From Paracoccaceae bacterium (lineage in GTDB: Bacteria; Pseudomonadota; Alphaproteobacteria; Rhodobacterales; Rhodobacteraceae), in assembly GCA_012036325.1 (NCBI GenBank), contig JAAUPC010000185.1, positions 1-6,986 on the forward strand: DNA of 6,986 nt, given 5' to 3'. Made by a program: the position numbers and the translations under genes. How positions within the stretch are numbered: the stretch's first letter is position 1; every line of letters starts with the position of its first letter. The notes under the pieces were generated by a model. The model saw only the letters and a program-made list of their open reading frames with translations. It was not told the origin of the DNA and did no database searches. Shown piece by piece: positions 6,111 to 6,986 of the stretch.

Positions 6111-6260
6111 GGTACGACGCGTGACCGGCACTTCGGGCGCGTCGAGTGGGCCGGAGCGCACTTCTGGCTGGTCGATACGGGCGGTCTCGTGGAAGACTCG
6201 AACGTGCCCATGGACAACGAGATCCGGAAGCAGGTGATGCAGGCCATCGACGAGGCCGAG
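6111..6260 (+). pseudogene. der: Fragment of GTPase Der (EngA)
   Basis: The plus strand reads GTTRDRHFGRVEWAG, AHFWLVDTGGLVEDS and NVPMDNEIRKQVMQAIDEAE. These match the first GTPase domain of the ribosome-assembly GTPase Der: the G2 threonine in the TTRDR loop and the G3 motif DTGG, followed by the characteristic xxMDxEIRxQ helix. Only about 50 of the usual 430-500 residues are present. The Walker A loop, the second G domain and the KH domain are absent, and the reading is lost after 6260. The exact wording recalls Gemmatimonadota or similar phyla rather than Alphaproteobacteria (impression only). Confidence 0.88.
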
Positions 6261-6372
6261 TGCTGCACGCAGGATCGGGACGAGCACGACCTCGAAGGAC
6301 CAGGCGATGAGGACGACCGAGCGGGAGTAGGTCACCTCCCGGTAGAAGAAGCTCGCGGCCAGCACCACCACC
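6261..6372 (-). pseudogene. Fragment of a membrane sugar transferase (undecaprenyl-phosphate glycosylphosphotransferase type)
   Basis: On the minus strand the segment reads PVVVLAASFFYREVTYSRSV then VLIAWSFEVVLVPILRAAL. The pattern FYR-x(3)-YSR-x-VVL-x-AW-hydrophobic-R-x(2)-L is that of the last N-terminal membrane helices of WcaJ/ExoY-like polyprenyl glycosylphosphotransferases, which start exopolysaccharide chains. The catalytic C-terminal domain is not here. About 37 residues only, so the family call is tentative. It is bounded by the Der piece on the left and a 10-bp palindrome with proC on the right. Confidence 0.55.
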
Positions 6373-6986
6373 GGTGGCGGCAACATGGCGCGTGCGATTG
6401 GCGGTGGATTGCTGCGTGGCGGCATGCACGCGACCAATCTGTTGATTGCCGAACCCAGGGCCGAGCAATGCGAATTGCTGAGGAAGGAGTTGCCGGGAGC
6501 GCTGGTCAGCGAAGACAACGCGCTGGTTGCCGCGGCGCGCAGACCCTGCTGTTTGCCGTCAAGCCGCAAATCCTGCGATCCGTTTGCGAAGGCCTCCGTG
6601 AAGTTGTCCAGCAGCGCAAACCATTGATCATGTCCATCGCCGCAGGAGCGCGTATCGATGACATCGACGCCTGGTTGGGTGGCGGCCTTCGCGTCGTGCG
6701 CGTCATGCCGAATCAACCGGCGCTCATCGATCAGGGCATATCGGCGCTGTACGCCAACGCCCGCACGGATCCCGCCGGACGCATCATGGCGGAGAAAATC
6801 ATGTCGGCTGTCGGCGAAGTCGTGTGGATGGACAGCGAATCGAGGATGGATGCGGTCACGGCCGTATCCGGCACCGGTCCGGCGTATTTCTACCTGCTGA
6901 TCGACGTAATGATAGAAACCGCGATAAAGCTGGGTATCGATCCCGCAACGGCGCGAACACTGGCTGTCGAGACGGCCCGGGGAGCT
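6373..6986 (+). CDS. proC: Pyrroline-5-carboxylate reductase ProC, partial and frameshifted
   Basis: ProC performs the last step of proline synthesis, reducing pyrroline-5-carboxylate with NAD(P)H in the cytoplasm. The fragment begins at GGGNMARAIGGGLLRGG, the dinucleotide-binding loop (6373 on), so only the first few residues of the enzyme are missing. It continues to DNALVAAA in one frame and then, after a shift at about 6532-6542, in another frame with QTLLFAVKPQILRSV, MSIAAGARI, RVVRVMPNQPALIDQG and VSGTGPAYFYLLID up to the window edge. All expected blocks are present in order. PNQPA in place of the usual PNTPA is a variant I associate with gammaproteobacteria. Codon use (ATA, GTA, AAA) is less GC-biased than in the left part of the window. 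It directly follows a strand flip, so it probably does not belong to the same genome as pgsA. Confidence 0.93.

Noticed and set aside
5453..6268. A single 271-aa PgsA with an extended N-terminus
   Set aside because: Residues before FGAM read as an MFS transporter, and those before that are the antisense of Der. The catalytic DGxxAR is missing, so this is a chimera of fragments.
5921..6986. Genomic island, integron or recombination hot spot with captured genes
   Set aside because: There are no complete genes, integrase, attC-like sites, terminal repeats or tRNA. The pieces are gene interiors joined edge to edge.
1..6986. tRNA, rRNA or CRISPR arrays
   Set aside because: No cloverleaf, rRNA core sequence or regularly spaced repeats were seen on either strand.

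Overview
Bases 1 to about 5920 look like one piece of a high-GC alphaproteobacterial chromosome, most likely Rhodobacterales. The pgsA-moaD-moaE chain, the TFIIB-type zinc-ribbon protein with its SFLSDLFDF tail, and the general protein sequence style all fit that order. This assignment comes from recognising families by eye, not from a search.

Layout, left to right. (1) On the minus strand, a secreted beta-propeller protein of the phytase-like/choice-of-anchor I type (1-1277). It runs off the left edge and carries a frameshift near base 87. (2) On the minus strand, an intact creatinase (1361-2575) that splits creatine into sarcosine and urea. (3) A 237-bp divergent intergenic region (2576-2812) rich in short repeats. 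(4) On the plus strand, a small zinc-ribbon protein (2813-3172), then an array of three back-to-back palindromes (3182-3248). (5) On the plus strand, a two-gene unit: a cupin protein (3364-3714) overlapping by one base with an N-terminal-nucleophile (P1/DmpA-NylC family) peptidase (3714-4715). (6) On the minus strand, ending at an intrinsic terminator (4754-4773), a tightly coupled pgsA-moaD-moaE operon with ATGA overlaps. MoaD and MoaE together form molybdopterin synthase.

From about base 5921 rightwards the sequence stops making biological sense as one chromosome. pgsA loses its N-terminal part, including the DGxxAR half of its catalytic motif. It is joined in frame to a piece of an MFS transporter (minus), followed by a piece of the GTPase Der (plus), a piece of a membrane sugar transferase (minus), and finally a frameshifted proC (plus) that runs off the right edge. 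The three inner pieces are about 110-175 bp each, none is a whole gene, and the strand flips at each of the last three joints. I read this as a chimeric assembly or amplification artefact, not a new genetic system. Any fused protein predicted across it (for example a 271-aa 'PgsA') should not be trusted.

The non-coding structures that seem genuinely worth a second look are a hairpin that buries the ribosome binding site of the phytase-like gene, four copies of GCAAGCG in the creatinase/zinc-ribbon intergenic region, and the triple palindrome array.
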